This document shows, in pieces, positions 1 through 9,994 of a stretch of 64,000 nt of DNA. Below the pieces are notes generated by a model. That model did not search any database. It was not told the origin of the DNA and saw only the letters and a list, made by a program, of their open reading frames with translations. A program made the translations under genes and the position numbers. How positions within the stretch are numbered: the stretch's first letter is position 1; the number at the start of each line of letters is the position of its first letter. The stretch is from Henckelia pumila (Eukaryota; Streptophyta; Magnoliopsida; Lamiales; Gesneriaceae): NCBI RefSeq assembly GCF_033568475.1, contig NC_133123.1, positions 6,873,001-6,937,000 on the forward strand. The letters run 5' to 3'.

Positions 1-439
1 CGAATTCTTCCCACCATTTGACTAAGCATAACATCGTATTGTGGATCACGATCTTCAAGTACATTGTCGGTATTCACTCTCGATGCACCTTCTAAACGTA
101 TCCAAATTTGGAGACAACAAATTCATTAGAACAACCAAATCACTAGAAAAGCTAAACTAAACCTATTCTCCGCCCGACACGCCAATCAATGGGGACATTT
201 TCGATTCATCAAACACCAAAAAAGCTTTTACAAATATGAATTTCAGAACATTTTCAGTAAATTAACTACTCAATTAAATTACCAGAGTCAGATTTGACGC
301 CAGAATTTAAGGGTTCCTGGTTGATGGGAGCAGCCGGTGGCCGGATTTCAATGGGCTTGCTCAGAGATGGAGGAAACGGCGTCGTATCAACTCTGGAGCT
401 GCCGATCCTTCCAGCTGCTCGACGGAGTGCCTGGCCCAT
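1..439 (-). CDS. Small uncharacterised plant protein, 5' part (two exons; runs off the window)
   Basis: Exon 1 is 439-283 and exon 2 is 91-1, continuing off the left edge. The start is the ATG at 439-437, whose product opens MGQALRRAAGRI; an in-frame ATG 24 codons upstream looks like leader. A GT donor follows 283 and an AG acceptor precedes 91, and the one-base phase joins cleanly. The exon 2 product is acidic and then carries QYDVMLSQMVGRI. From memory, this pairing of an MGQA-RRA-GRI start with a D-x-MLxxMVGRI segment occurs in short plant proteins of unknown function; I cannot name a locus. No signal peptide or membrane segment is obvious. The ORF is open through both exons. Confidence 0.6.
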
Positions 440-1122
440 TAATCTTCTTTCCAACTTCACCCTTCCTTTTCCCAAAATTTCCTTTCCCACCCCAACTTCA
501 TTGTTTCCCACGTATAATAAAACTGGGCCAGCTTCAAATGAGCCTAATCATTGTCCTACTAGAAAGATCAAATGTGTAAAGGCCCATGGGCTGTTGGTTT
601 TGCAACCCAATAAATATATCGTCTTCCTGAATTTATTTTACATTAAATATTAAATAAATATGTGAGGAAAATGATACCAAAAACTGGGGAAAAATAAGAA
701 AAATAAAAGAAAGTATAAAAGAAAAAAAAGTGGTATCTTCACGCAGGTAATCACGTTCAAATCTAAACAACTTCAGGCCATCACGATCAATCAATCTAAG
801 TGACTTGAGATTTATTTAAAAAAAATTTACTTGATTTCAAATAATTTATTTGATTTCATCGTATCTTTATATTTTATTATTTAACTTTTAATTTGCTTGA
901 GTTCAATTTAATTTTGAGAAAATAGATTTAGGAGAAACTGAGAACAAGAATTTTTTGACATTGGAGGTGGGAGTTTGTAGGTCTTGAACCCAAGACCTGT
1001 CCCATTTTAGGGAGTGTTGGTTCCACTTAGGCTAGAAGTCTTTGGCGACAGCAAGAATTTTTATGAAAAAGTATAATCATTAATCAAGCGATCATGAATT
1101 CGTGCTACATACACGCGATGTG
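440..1122. other. Intergenic, AT-rich; no gene seen apart from a possible SINE
   Basis: This holds the upstream side of the minus-strand gene (T/C-rich, consistent with promoter and leader), then A/T-rich sequence, a possible SINE near 944-1066, and the first few CGTG-type repeat units just before the Copia insertion. Open frames here (294-653, 337-579) overlap the real exon antisense and have no recognisable product. Confidence 0.6.
944..1066 (-). repeat. Possible tRNA-derived SINE fragment
   Basis: Read on the minus strand, the stretch contains a box A-like TAGCCTAAGTGG and, about 35 bases later, a box B-like GGTTCAAGACC. This is the spacing and order of an internal RNA polymerase III promoter. 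The 3' side runs into T-rich sequence. No target-site duplication was resolved, and no second copy was seen in the window. It could also be part of another repeat with chance matches. Confidence 0.35.
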
Positions 1123-1127
1123 CGTGC

Positions 1128-1465
1128 TATTGAGCCAGAACACCATCACCGCCTTCAATCACATGAGCATACTAAGGAAACAAATCACGACACATCCCTC
1201 ATCCCTCAAATACCAGATCCTACGTGAATATTAAGGCATAATATCCACATCCAATCGTGTTCAAATGAGAAAGAATATTCATTCTTCTTCACTCAAGGCA
1301 ACTGACCGCATAAACATAGGAAGAAATTGATTGTAATCTTATATTTCTATTTATTGGTTTCCTCTCTACTGTAAAATATAAATAACACATCTTTACACTC
1401 TCTTCTCACGTTGAAAAAGAGATTTCAAAAGAAACAAAGCATTCTTCAGTTTAAAATCTTCTTTA
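1128..1465 (+). repeat. 5' LTR of the Copia element at 1128-6048
   Basis: Direct copy of 5711-6048 with two differences. It is followed at once by the primer-binding site. A TATA-like stretch (AAATATAAATAA, near 1374-1385) lies in its last quarter, consistent with the element's own promoter. Confidence 0.95.
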
Positions 1466-1514
1466 TGGTATCAAAGCCAGTTGTGAGATAAAGAGAGTTT
1501 TATACATCTTAACC

Positions 1515-4500
1515 ATGACACCTACAATTTCTCTTAATGTTGCCAACTTTGTCACACTCAAACTCACCCCAGAAAATTACCCCTTATGGCGTGAACAATT
1601 GCTCGCCCTTGCAGAAAGCCAAGACATGGTTGAACTGCTCACTGGTGAAAAAGAAAAACCAGCCATGTACGAAACCAATACCACAACAGATGAAGCTTCA
1701 ACCACTGCAACAAAAACAATCTCAGAGGTATATCTCCGATGGCGAAAAGACGATCGTCTTCTGCGTGGGTGGATCATTGGAACACTCACCGAAGAAGCCT
1801 TGGGCCTTGTTATTGGGCTTGAGTCATCAAAATCAGTTTGGAATGCGTTACAAGAAGCTTATGCTCAAGATTCACAAGAACGTGAATTTACACTTCGACA
1901 ACAACTTACATATCTCAGAAAAGATCCAAATCGGTCCATGGCGGAACATTTGAGAAAATTTAAAGGTATTTGTGATAGTCTTGCAGCCATAGGAAATCCA
2001 GTTCCTGACAAAACGAAAGTTTACTCTCTTCTTGCCAATCTTGGTCCAAAATATGAAGCATTTACAACGACTATGCTCAAACCCCCTATGCCATCTTACT
2101 CTGAAGTTGTGTCTCTTCTACAAGGATTTGAACAACGCAACACATGGGTTGAAGCATCCAATTCCCCATCATACGCCTTTTATGGACAGCGCAACCACCG
2201 TCAGCAACAAACCTACAACAACAATCGTCAAAACCATCAGTTCTCCTCGAAAGGTAGAGGTTTTCAAGCTACTAACAATACTTTTCAGCAGATCAACCAG
2301 ACAAGAAGTATTTCACCACAAATACAACAAGGGAATGATCGCACTCCACGCCCACCACCTCCTGGCAAACGACGAATGACCAACTCAGAACGAGAAATGT
2401 ACAAAGATGAGCAATGCCAACTCTGTGCCAGACCTGGCCATATTGCAAAAATATGTTGGAGCTTACCAAATCAACAAATAAGCAGCGACGATATTCCTCA
2501 CGCCCTTGCTGCCCTCACCATGGATACATCAGTCCCCGACGTCGAATGGACGACTGACACTGGAGCCTCCAACCATATGACAGCCCACTCAGGTATGTTA
2601 CAAAATCTCAAACAATATACTGGCCATGATTCGGTCTTCATTGGTGATGGCTCTCCTTTAAAGATCAATGCAGTAGGGGATATTTTGGTTTCTGATGGTA
2701 AGAATGACTTATTTCTCAATGATGTCTTACATGTACCACAATTAACTCGAAATTTGCTCTCTGTTAGTCAGCTAACATCACAATACCCTTTAAATTGTGA
2801 GTTTACTGACAAATCTCTTTGCATTAAGGACCGCACAACAGGTCGGACCTTGCTGATGGGTCAACGTAAGGGAGACCTTTATGTTTTATCAAATTCCAAG
2901 GAAGCTCACTTCTCCAATAGACAAACATCAGGAAACGCAGATTTGTGGCACCAACGTCTTGGACATCCGCAACAATCAACCGTCCAGTCATTACGCACTA
3001 ATAATTTAATTCATTTTCGCTCAGAAAAAAAGGCAAACACTGTTTGTGAAAGTTGTCAATTAGGCAAACTTAGCAAACTCCCATTTAGCTTGTCTTCTTC
3101 CTCCAGTACTGCTGTTTTCGAGAAAATACATTGTGATATTTGGGGTCCAGCCCCTGTTTTATCTCTTGGACATTTTCGATACTATGCATGCTTTGTGGAT
3201 GATTATTCTCATTATATATGGTTAATTCCACTTCGTCTCAAATCTGATTTTGTTGATGTTTACTTGGGCTTTGAAAGTTATGTCCACCGTCAATTCGACA
3301 AAAAAATTAAATTCTTTCACTCTGATGGTGGTGGTGAGTTTGTCAATAAGAAACTTTCTCTACACTTTCAACAACAGGGGATTGTTCACCAACTCTCTTG
3401 CCCTCATACACCTGAGCAAACGGGCATTGTCGAGCGCCGTCATCGTACTATCAGAGAACTTGGGATGACCATGATCTTTCACAGTGGAGTACCTAACTTT
3501 CTATGGGTTGAAGCTTTTACCACAGCCGCCTTTCTCATCAATCGTTTGCCTTCTTCCTCTCTTAATTTTAGCTCTCCTTATTTTTGTTTACATGGTACTC
3601 ACCCCAATTATTCTATTTTACGTGTGTTTGGATCCAGATGCTATCCCTATACATGGGACACCAAGAGGCATAAGTTTGATCCCAAGTCCATCTCGTGTGT
3701 GTTTGTCGGCTACAGTGACAAACATAAAGGGTACCGGTGCTTTGATCCAAAAACTCGGCGGATGTATGTATCTCGTCATGTCACCTTTGATGAACAAATG
3801 TTTCCTTACAAAACAAACGATCCCTCTCCATCCTCCAATAGCCATATCACCGATTTCCTTGCCACACCATCTTCTCACCCAATGTCTTCCTCCCCTATCA
3901 TGGATATACCATTACCAACTCATGTTCCTAGTCCAGTGCCCTGTGACACTCCTGTGGATTTATCTTTTGAACCCCCTGCCACTCATGTTGATAATCGTCA
4001 TCCTTCTATTGTCAACATTGATTCCCCACCACAATCAGATGCCTTGCCTTCTACTGTTTTGAACCCAAACACCCAGCCTATACCACACCCCATGGTTACA
4101 CGAGCAAAACATGGTATTCACAAACCTAATCCCCGATATGCATTACTCCTCGCTTGTACTGACATTCCCAGTGAACCACGATCTGTCAAAGCTACACTAC
4201 AACATAATGACTGGAAACAAGCCATGCTTGATGAACTTGCGGCCTTACATCAGAATCATACTTGGACTTTAGTCCCACGAGCCTCAGATATGAATATCGT
4301 GGGCTCAAAATGGGTCTTCAAAGCAAAATTAAAAGCTGATGGCACTCTTGACCGGTTAAAAGCCAGGCTTGTTGCCAAGGGCTATCATCAAGTTGACGGT
4401 ATAGACTACATTGAAACTTTCTCTCCTGTCATAAAACCAGGTACTATTCGTTTAGTTCTTAGCTTAGCTATGGTTAAACGCTGGGATATTCGACAGCTTG

Positions 4501-5810
4501 ATGTTAGAAATGTTTTCCTCCATGGGTACATCCATGAAGATATTTATATGGAACAACCCCCAGGTATGCATGATTCGAACCTTCCATCTCATGTTTGTAA
4601 GCTTCATCGAGCACTTTACGGTCTGAAACAAGCACCCCGCGCCTGGTTTGATCGATTTAGTTCCTTTTTACTCAAGCATGGATTCTTTTGCAGCCTGTCT
4701 GATCCATCTCTATTCATTCTTCACTCTAAGCTTGGCACATTAGTCTTACTTCTTTATGTTGATGATATGTTGCTCACAGGGTCACACTCAAAGTTACTTG
4801 CTGATTTTATTACCATCTTGCATTCTGAATTTTCTATGAAAGATCTTGGTCCGGTACATCACTTCCTTGGCATAGAGGTTCATCGATCTAACAACACTCT
4901 TCATCTGTCTCAAACTCACTATGCTCAAACCATCCTTGACAAAGCTCAAATGCTGGACTGCAAACCCATGAATACACCTATGGAGTCAAAAACATCGGGT
5001 CTTCACGATGGAACCCCACTCTCTGATCCTACCCTTTATCGTAGCATTGTTGGTGCTTTACAATATCTCACACTCACACGACCAGATCTTTCATTTATTG
5101 TAAACTATGTTTCTCAATTTATGCAATCACCTACCATTGCTAGTATGAAAATGATTCGCCGTATTCTCCGGTATGTTAAAGGGTCCCTTTCTTTAGGTCT
5201 CCACATAACCGGAGACACTACACTTGATCTATTGGCCTTTTCTGATGCAGATTGGGCAGGTTTTCCTACTACTCGACGATCCACCATGGGGTTTTGCACA
5301 TTCTTGGGTCACAACATTATCTCCTGGTGCGCGAAGAAACAACCAACTATCTCACGCTCCAGCACTGAAGCGGAATACCGAGCCATGGCTAACACAGCAG
5401 CTGAATTGACATGGCTCTCATTTCTTCTACGTGACCTTCATGTTCCTCAGCACCGCCCACCACTACTTCTTTGTGACAACTTGAGTGCTCTACACATGAC
5501 CATCAATCCCGTGTTTCATGCTCGTAGCAAACACATTGAACTCGATTATCACTTTGTTCGTGAACGTGTCTCAATGGGTCTTCTTACAACTCGTCATGTA
5601 CCATCTACCTCTCAGCTTGCAGACATCTTTACCAAACCTTTATGCAAGGCTACTCTCCTACACTTTCGTCGCAAACTGTGCCTTCAACCTCGGCTCATTT
5701 TGAGGGCGGGTATTGAGCCAGAACACCATCACCGCCTTCAATCACATGAGCATACTAAGGAAACAAATCACGACACATCCCTCATCCCTCAAATACCAGA
5801 TCCTACGTGA
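1515..5810 (+). CDS. Copia Gag-Pol polyprotein (1431 aa)
   Basis: A single frame carries the Copia domain order. An N-terminal Gag (UBN2-like, residues ~1-230) is followed by a CCHC zinc knuckle (CQLCARPGHIAKIC, ~301-314), an aspartic protease with DTGASNHM (~347), a GAG-pre-integrase segment (LWHQRLGHP, ~477) and the integrase core with its HSDGGGEF region. Reverse transcriptase with LYVDDMLL (~1081) and a C-terminal RNase H follow. The start chosen is the first ATG after the primer-binding site. The frame has its stop about 100 bases inside the 3' LTR. The element supplies its own capsid and enzymes for copying through RNA; it has no host role. It looks whole. Confidence 0.93.
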   Translation: MTPTISLNVANFVTLKLTPENYPLWREQLLALAESQDMVELLTGEKEKPAMYETNTTTDEASTTATKTISEVYLRWRKDDRLLRGWIIGTLTEEALGLVIGLESSKSVWNALQEAYAQDSQEREFTLRQQLTYLRKDPNRSMAEHLRKFKGICDSLAAIGNPVPDKTKVYSLLANLGPKYEAFTTTMLKPPMPSYSEVVSLLQGFEQRNTWVEASNSPSYAFYGQRNHRQQQTYNNNRQNHQFSSKGRGFQATNNTFQQINQTRSISPQIQQGNDRTPRPPPPGKRRMTNSEREMYKDEQCQLCARPGHIAKICWSLPNQQISSDDIPHALAALTMDTSVPDVEWTTDTGASNHMTAHSGMLQNLKQYTGHDSVFIGDGSPLKINAVGDILVSDGKNDLFLNDVLHVPQLTRNLLSVSQLTSQYPLNCEFTDKSLCIKDRTTGRTLLMGQRKGDLYVLSNSKEAHFSNRQTSGNADLWHQRLGHPQQSTVQSLRTNNLIHFRSEKKANTVCESCQLGKLSKLPFSLSSSSSTAVFEKIHCDIWGPAPVLSLGHFRYYACFVDDYSHYIWLIPLRLKSDFVDVYLGFESYVHRQFDKKIKFFHSDGGGEFVNKKLSLHFQQQGIVHQLSCPHTPEQTGIVERRHRTIRELGMTMIFHSGVPNFLWVEAFTTAAFLINRLPSSSLNFSSPYFCLHGTHPNYSILRVFGSRCYPYTWDTKRHKFDPKSISCVFVGYSDKHKGYRCFDPKTRRMYVSRHVTFDEQMFPYKTNDPSPSSNSHITDFLATPSSHPMSSSPIMDIPLPTHVPSPVPCDTPVDLSFEPPATHVDNRHPSIVNIDSPPQSDALPSTVLNPNTQPIPHPMVTRAKHGIHKPNPRYALLLACTDIPSEPRSVKATLQHNDWKQAMLDELAALHQNHTWTLVPRASDMNIVGSKWVFKAKLKADGTLDRLKARLVAKGYHQVDGIDYIETFSPVIKPGTIRLVLSLAMVKRWDIRQLDVRNVFLHGYIHEDIYMEQPPGMHDSNLPSHVCKLHRALYGLKQAPRAWFDRFSSFLLKHGFFCSLSDPSLFILHSKLGTLVLLLYVDDMLLTGSHSKLLADFITILHSEFSMKDLGPVHHFLGIEVHRSNNTLHLSQTHYAQTILDKAQMLDCKPMNTPMESKTSGLHDGTPLSDPTLYRSIVGALQYLTLTRPDLSFIVNYVSQFMQSPTIASMKMIRRILRYVKGSLSLGLHITGDTTLDLLAFSDADWAGFPTTRRSTMGFCTFLGHNIISWCAKKQPTISRSSTEAEYRAMANTAAELTWLSFLLRDLHVPQHRPPLLLCDNLSALHMTINPVFHARSKHIELDYHFVRERVSMGLLTTRHVPSTSQLADIFTKPLCKATLLHFRRKLCLQPRLILRAGIEPEHHHRLQSHEHTKETNHDTSLIPQIPDPT

Positions 5811-6048
5811 ATATTAAGGCATAATATCCACATCCAATCGTGTCCAAATGAGAAAGAATATTCATTCTTCTTCACTCAAGGCAACTGACCGCATAAACAT
5901 AGGAAGAAATTGATTGTAATCTTATATTTCTATTTATTGGTTTTCTCTCTACTGTAAAATATAAATAACACATCTTTACACTCTCTTCTCACGTTGAAAA
6001 AGAGATTTCAAAAGAAACAAAGCATTCTTCAGTTTAAAATCTTCTTTA
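5711..6048 (+). repeat. 3' LTR of the Copia element at 1128-6048
   Basis: Direct copy of 1128-1465. It is preceded by the polypurine tract and followed by the 5-bp duplication CGTGC. It contains the last ~33 codons of the polyprotein frame. Confidence 0.95.
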
Positions 6049-6300
6049 CGTGCGCTATATGTGCGACATATATGCGATTTACGTGTGATATACGCACAAG
6101 ATCACGCGAGATGTACGTGCAACAAGCGTGCAGTGCATGTACAATATACGCGCTACATATGTGCCATATTCACGCGCGACATACGTGCAATGTACGCGCA
6201 AAATATGCGCGATTTATGAGCGATATAATGTACGCGCGATATACGTGTGACATATGCGCAATGCACGTACAATATATGCGCGATATACGTGTGACCTGCG
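6049..6300. repeat. Degenerate short tandem repeat rich in CGTG/CGCG and ATAT
   Basis: About 250 bases are built from loose units of roughly 11-13 bases of the kind ATACGCGCGAT or ATATGTGCGAC. They alternate purine and pyrimidine for long runs and are unusually rich in CpG for this window. The same type of sequence is present at 1101-1127, so the Copia element inserted into an existing tract. Open frames across it on both strands are a by-product of the low-complexity sequence. Confidence 0.7.
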
Positions 6301-6456
6301 TGCTTCTTTCTGGTAAATATATCAAACAATCAATGATTTCCATAGAGAACAAAGTCGAGGCAATCAAGTAGAGTCCTTTCATTACCTTCTATCAATTAAA
6401 TGCCATTGAACAGAATCGTAGGAGATGTTGTGATTAGATGGTCCTGTTTCAGTTTC

Positions 6457-8589
6457 TTAAACATGTGGCGCCACACGAGTATTATCGGAAGACTCGTGGA
6501 GGTGTGCCACAACCCGGGCACGCTGCGGGGGTCTAAACTCCTCGTATGAACTGACATCCTTACCTTTCCGCCTCCTATTTACAGTTAAATATCCATTTGC
6601 AATAGCTTCGAGTGCCCTGCTTGTTGGAGGTCTGTTTCTTGTGCTGCACCTACAAGGAATGGGAGTTTGGTTTTCTCGTTTTTCACATGATTCTGTAGAA
6701 GAAACATCATTTTCAAAGTCTTGGATGACTTGAGGCACGTTAAGATCAATCAGAGGCCGAGGGAATTCTACGTCATCCCTACGACTGACTTTGGACAAGA
6801 CATCGAATGGTAACTTCTCCTGACACGATTCGACGCGAGAAGAAGTAGTACTCTTGGTAGATTCATGATCATCTGCACGTGAACTACATATCCCCTTTTC
6901 CAATCCAAGGCCATTAAAGGAACGGAGCACCGGTAATCTTCTGCTTTTGGCGATGGGAGCCTCAAAATCCTCATCAATGTATCCAGTAAGATATTGGGAG
7001 GCAGGCAAATTCGAAATCTCAGATGGAAGGCTACTCAGTTCTCTTACTATGCCACCACAGAGACTAGTATCCACCACTGTAAATTTCATGGCACCAGCTT
7101 TACGATTTCGAATCTGAGGTTTCAGATAGAAGTGTTGCTCCCTGGTTGGCTGATTACCCCCTTCATCTTGTGCAAGATTTCTTGCACTAGTCCTCTTGTA
7201 TTCTTCCTCATTCTTCTCACTCTCACTTTCTTCGATTTCAAGCTCGATTATCCCAGGTTCTTTTGCCACTTTTCTCAAAACAGCGGCGATATAATCGAAA
7301 TATTGATCCTCTTTCACCAACTTGCGTCTAGAGAATGTCTGAACACCAGGAACGAGAAATACCAAACCATGCTTGTAGCCAGCAACATACCCGTGATTTG
7401 TAGGCTGCTCCGAATGCCAACCTCTGGTAAGCAAATGAGGACATACTGCTTCCCAAAACAAATCATTTGATTGAGCTTTGCTCAGACGACAATCTCCTCT
7501 CAAGAACTAGATAATCTCTGCTGTCGTGAGAGAAGAACAAGCTTTTCCTGTTGGAATCTCGATACGCATTGGGATCGCTTTATTAGACTTGCAAGGTTCC
7601 AAGGCCATTCCTGTGAGATCTTGTTTTCCTGTACCGATGCCCAAAGCTTTCACAAGGATGTTCATCCCAACCATGGCCTTCAAAAATGAGACGTAGTCTA
7701 CTAAAGACATTTTTCATCTGCAAACGACTTCGAGACCTGACAGAGAACCAAAATTGAGGCTTTAGTGCATTTTCAAAATACAAGAAACTCATAAAAACAT
7801 TTCATCCCAGGAAACACAAACAAATCTTAACAATACCTCCAATAATGCATTTTGGCATTCTTCTGATACATTGAGAATCAATCGAGAAAGGAATTTTTCT
7901 TGCCTTGAGCCACTAAATATCCTGTGTCCATACACACATTTCTTGCTCTTTGTTTTTCGACATTCTGACCATCTAATGTAATCTCTGAAACCATAAAATC
8001 TTCCATAATAAAAGGACAGCACAAAGCCCATGTCTTTTGTTTCAACAAATCGTCTCACCTCGACAAAATTCTTCTTTAATATATACAGGCCTAGAAGGAA
8101 ACTAGCCTTCTCATCACCACTCCAAGATTCACCATCTAGTCCAGGAACCAAATGATACCCTTCGCCTCTGCACTCGTGCATGTTCTCTTATGATTCTCCT
8201 AAAGACTTGTGCAAATCATGTGCAAACTTATCAGTAATGATAAAAATATTCTGAGTCCGATCCTCGTAACAATTCTCAGATTTGTCACCATGACTGAATT
8301 CTGAGATGTTTATTCGTCTGGTACGAGAGTCCAACTTATCTATACAGTTCCTCGAGCAAGAGATACTGTTGGTATCTTTAATTAGTGGAGAAATATCAAC
8401 TTGATAAGCATCTTCGATTCTTGGATGGATGTCTGGTTCTCCAAACTCATCAGATGCAACAGAGAAATCTGCTAAAATTGGAGGCAACAATTTTGGTTCT
8501 CCAACGTTAGCATAGTCCGCACAACGCGACATCTCAAAAAACCTATTATCATTGCAATCTCCATTTTGCACTGAATGAGCAGAAACCAT
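6457..8589 (-). pseudogene. SANT-domain chromatin protein gene (At1g09050/At1g55050/At2g47820 family), disabled
   Basis: The coding region runs from the ATG at 8589, just after an acceptor AG, with exons 8589-7837 and 7736-6457 around a 100-bp intron. The product follows this plant family: an acidic N-terminus with a VDISPLIKD motif, the SANT region SWSDGDEKASFLLGL-like, WSECRKTKSKKCVYG, then VGMNILVKALGIGTGKQDLTG, GKACSSLT and DLFWEAV..LLTRGWHSEQP. From memory, Arabidopsis SANT relatives work with RPD3-type histone deacetylases. Three lesions are visible: an in-frame TAA at 8188-8190, a one-base frameshift in an A-run just after the intron (near 7713) and an in-frame TAG at 7504-7506, where relatives have Lys in the IIKFL motif. 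Everything else aligns, so decay looks recent. Assembly errors are the alternative. A 1.3-kb leader intron lies upstream. Confidence 0.8.
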
Positions 8590-9990
8590 CTGCCAAAGAA
8601 ACCAAAACTCTTCCCATTACACCAATAAAGTACCATTAGTGATACAAAGTCAAGAAAATACGTATCGTTTTCTCATTGAGACAACACAATACTGAGCACA
8701 GTTAACAAGTGATTCCAAGAATATGTAATGCCTTACATATAAATGATATTGTTCCTTACCTCTCACTTTATATCATGCAAATGCAACTGCCTTAAAAATT
8801 TACTGTCGAATAAATTCCACTGATCTTAATAAATACGAATGAACATTTAGGTGTGAGCTCGAGAATATGTAGGATCAGTGTGATGTGGCCTCTGATGACA
8901 GCAAGCAAATTTCAATTGTAAAACACAAAAAGGAAGCACTGATGTTATAAACTAGTAATTGAAAAAGTTACATTCAAGTTTCACCATGCAAGACAATCTT
9001 ACATGAGCTTAAGAACAATTAATCTTTGACGCGAATTGATGAAAAGGAAAGCAAACAAGACAACCTATGTATTCCAGTTTCTACTTGAACTCTAAAACAA
9101 AACACAATGAGCGCGATTCAGAAATCCCTTAAACAGAGAAGCATGAGAATTTTTAGTTAGAAATCAAATCGCAAAAGTGAATCGTTGCAAAAAATCTGGT
9201 AAATAAGTCACAAATAATTAATTAAAAGAGATGTCAAACCCTTTTAGTGTAAAACCAAACATGTTCCACCATAAAGACTCCACCTTCATCACAATTAACA
9301 CACGTCGAAAATCACCAAATGAGGCACATTCATCCCTCACATCAACCCCAATTCCATTTCAATTGAGAACCAAATAAAATCAAATAAAAAACTTCCATTT
9401 CAAAAATTTATCTTGATTAATTATGTTTCCACAATCTAAAAAAGGCAAAACAATCCACAACATAAAAAAAATCACGCAAGATAACTCCGAAAAAAGCCTC
9501 AAATTTTACTAAAAATTCCAATGTGATCCCACAGAATTAAACTCCTTCTGCACTTCAAAACTCATGTACTCCAGCTAACCATCATTTCTTGCGGCGAAAA
9601 ATCAACATCACGCAAACAGAGATACACAGTTACATATATTTACATACAAAAACAAACAAATGACATATATTTTGCATGTATGTACCACCGCAAAACATGA
9701 ACGGGACGTTCAAAGGGAAGCAGGGGAAATGGGGTGAGATGTGAAGCAAACAAATCGTTGAATAAATTACAAGGAATTACATAAATAAATACACACACAC
9801 AATTGAATAATTTGCAGCTATGCATACAAAATTCACATGTACAAATAAAGAAGTGAAAATGGGAGAATATTACCTGGGTTTTGTTCTATGATAGCAAAGG
9901 TTTCATGGGGTGAATTGAATCAAAGACAGAGAGGAAAAATGAAACTTATTATTTTTGCTATTTGCTTTGTATTATAATGAAAAATTAATG
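8590..9990 (-). other. Leader exon and long 5' UTR intron of the SANT pseudogene
   Basis: A GT donor (GTAATATT on the minus strand) lies at about 9873 and an AG acceptor directly before the ATG at 8589, implying a leader intron of about 1.28 kb. The leader exon would be about 9874-9990 and precedes a GA/CT-rich tract (9995-10022) typical of plant core promoters. No open frame in the intron looks like a gene. Confidence 0.5.
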
Positions 9991-9994
9991 TGTT

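Larger units (their letters stand above)
1128..6048 (+). mobile_element. Ty1/Copia LTR retrotransposon, looks whole, very young
   Basis: Two 338-bp LTRs (1128-1465 and 5711-6048) differ at two positions by eye. They are flanked by a perfect 5-bp target duplication CGTGC (1123-1127 and 6049-6053). A primer-binding site TGGTATCAAAGC, matching initiator-Met tRNA type, starts at 1466. A purine-rich tract (TGAGGGCGGG) ends at 5710. One long gag-pol reading frame is open throughout. At a commonly used plant rate of about 1.3e-8 per site per year, two differences suggest roughly 0.2 million years, with a large error. The LTR ends read TA..TA rather than TG..CA. The protein is of RE1/RE2 type, perhaps the Ale lineage. 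Confidence 0.95.

Noticed and set aside
5994-6371. Plus-strand open frame with repeated Cys/Arg/Tyr segments after the first Copia
   Set aside because: It covers the end of the LTR and the CGTG-type repeat. The periodic residues reflect the repeat, not a protein family.
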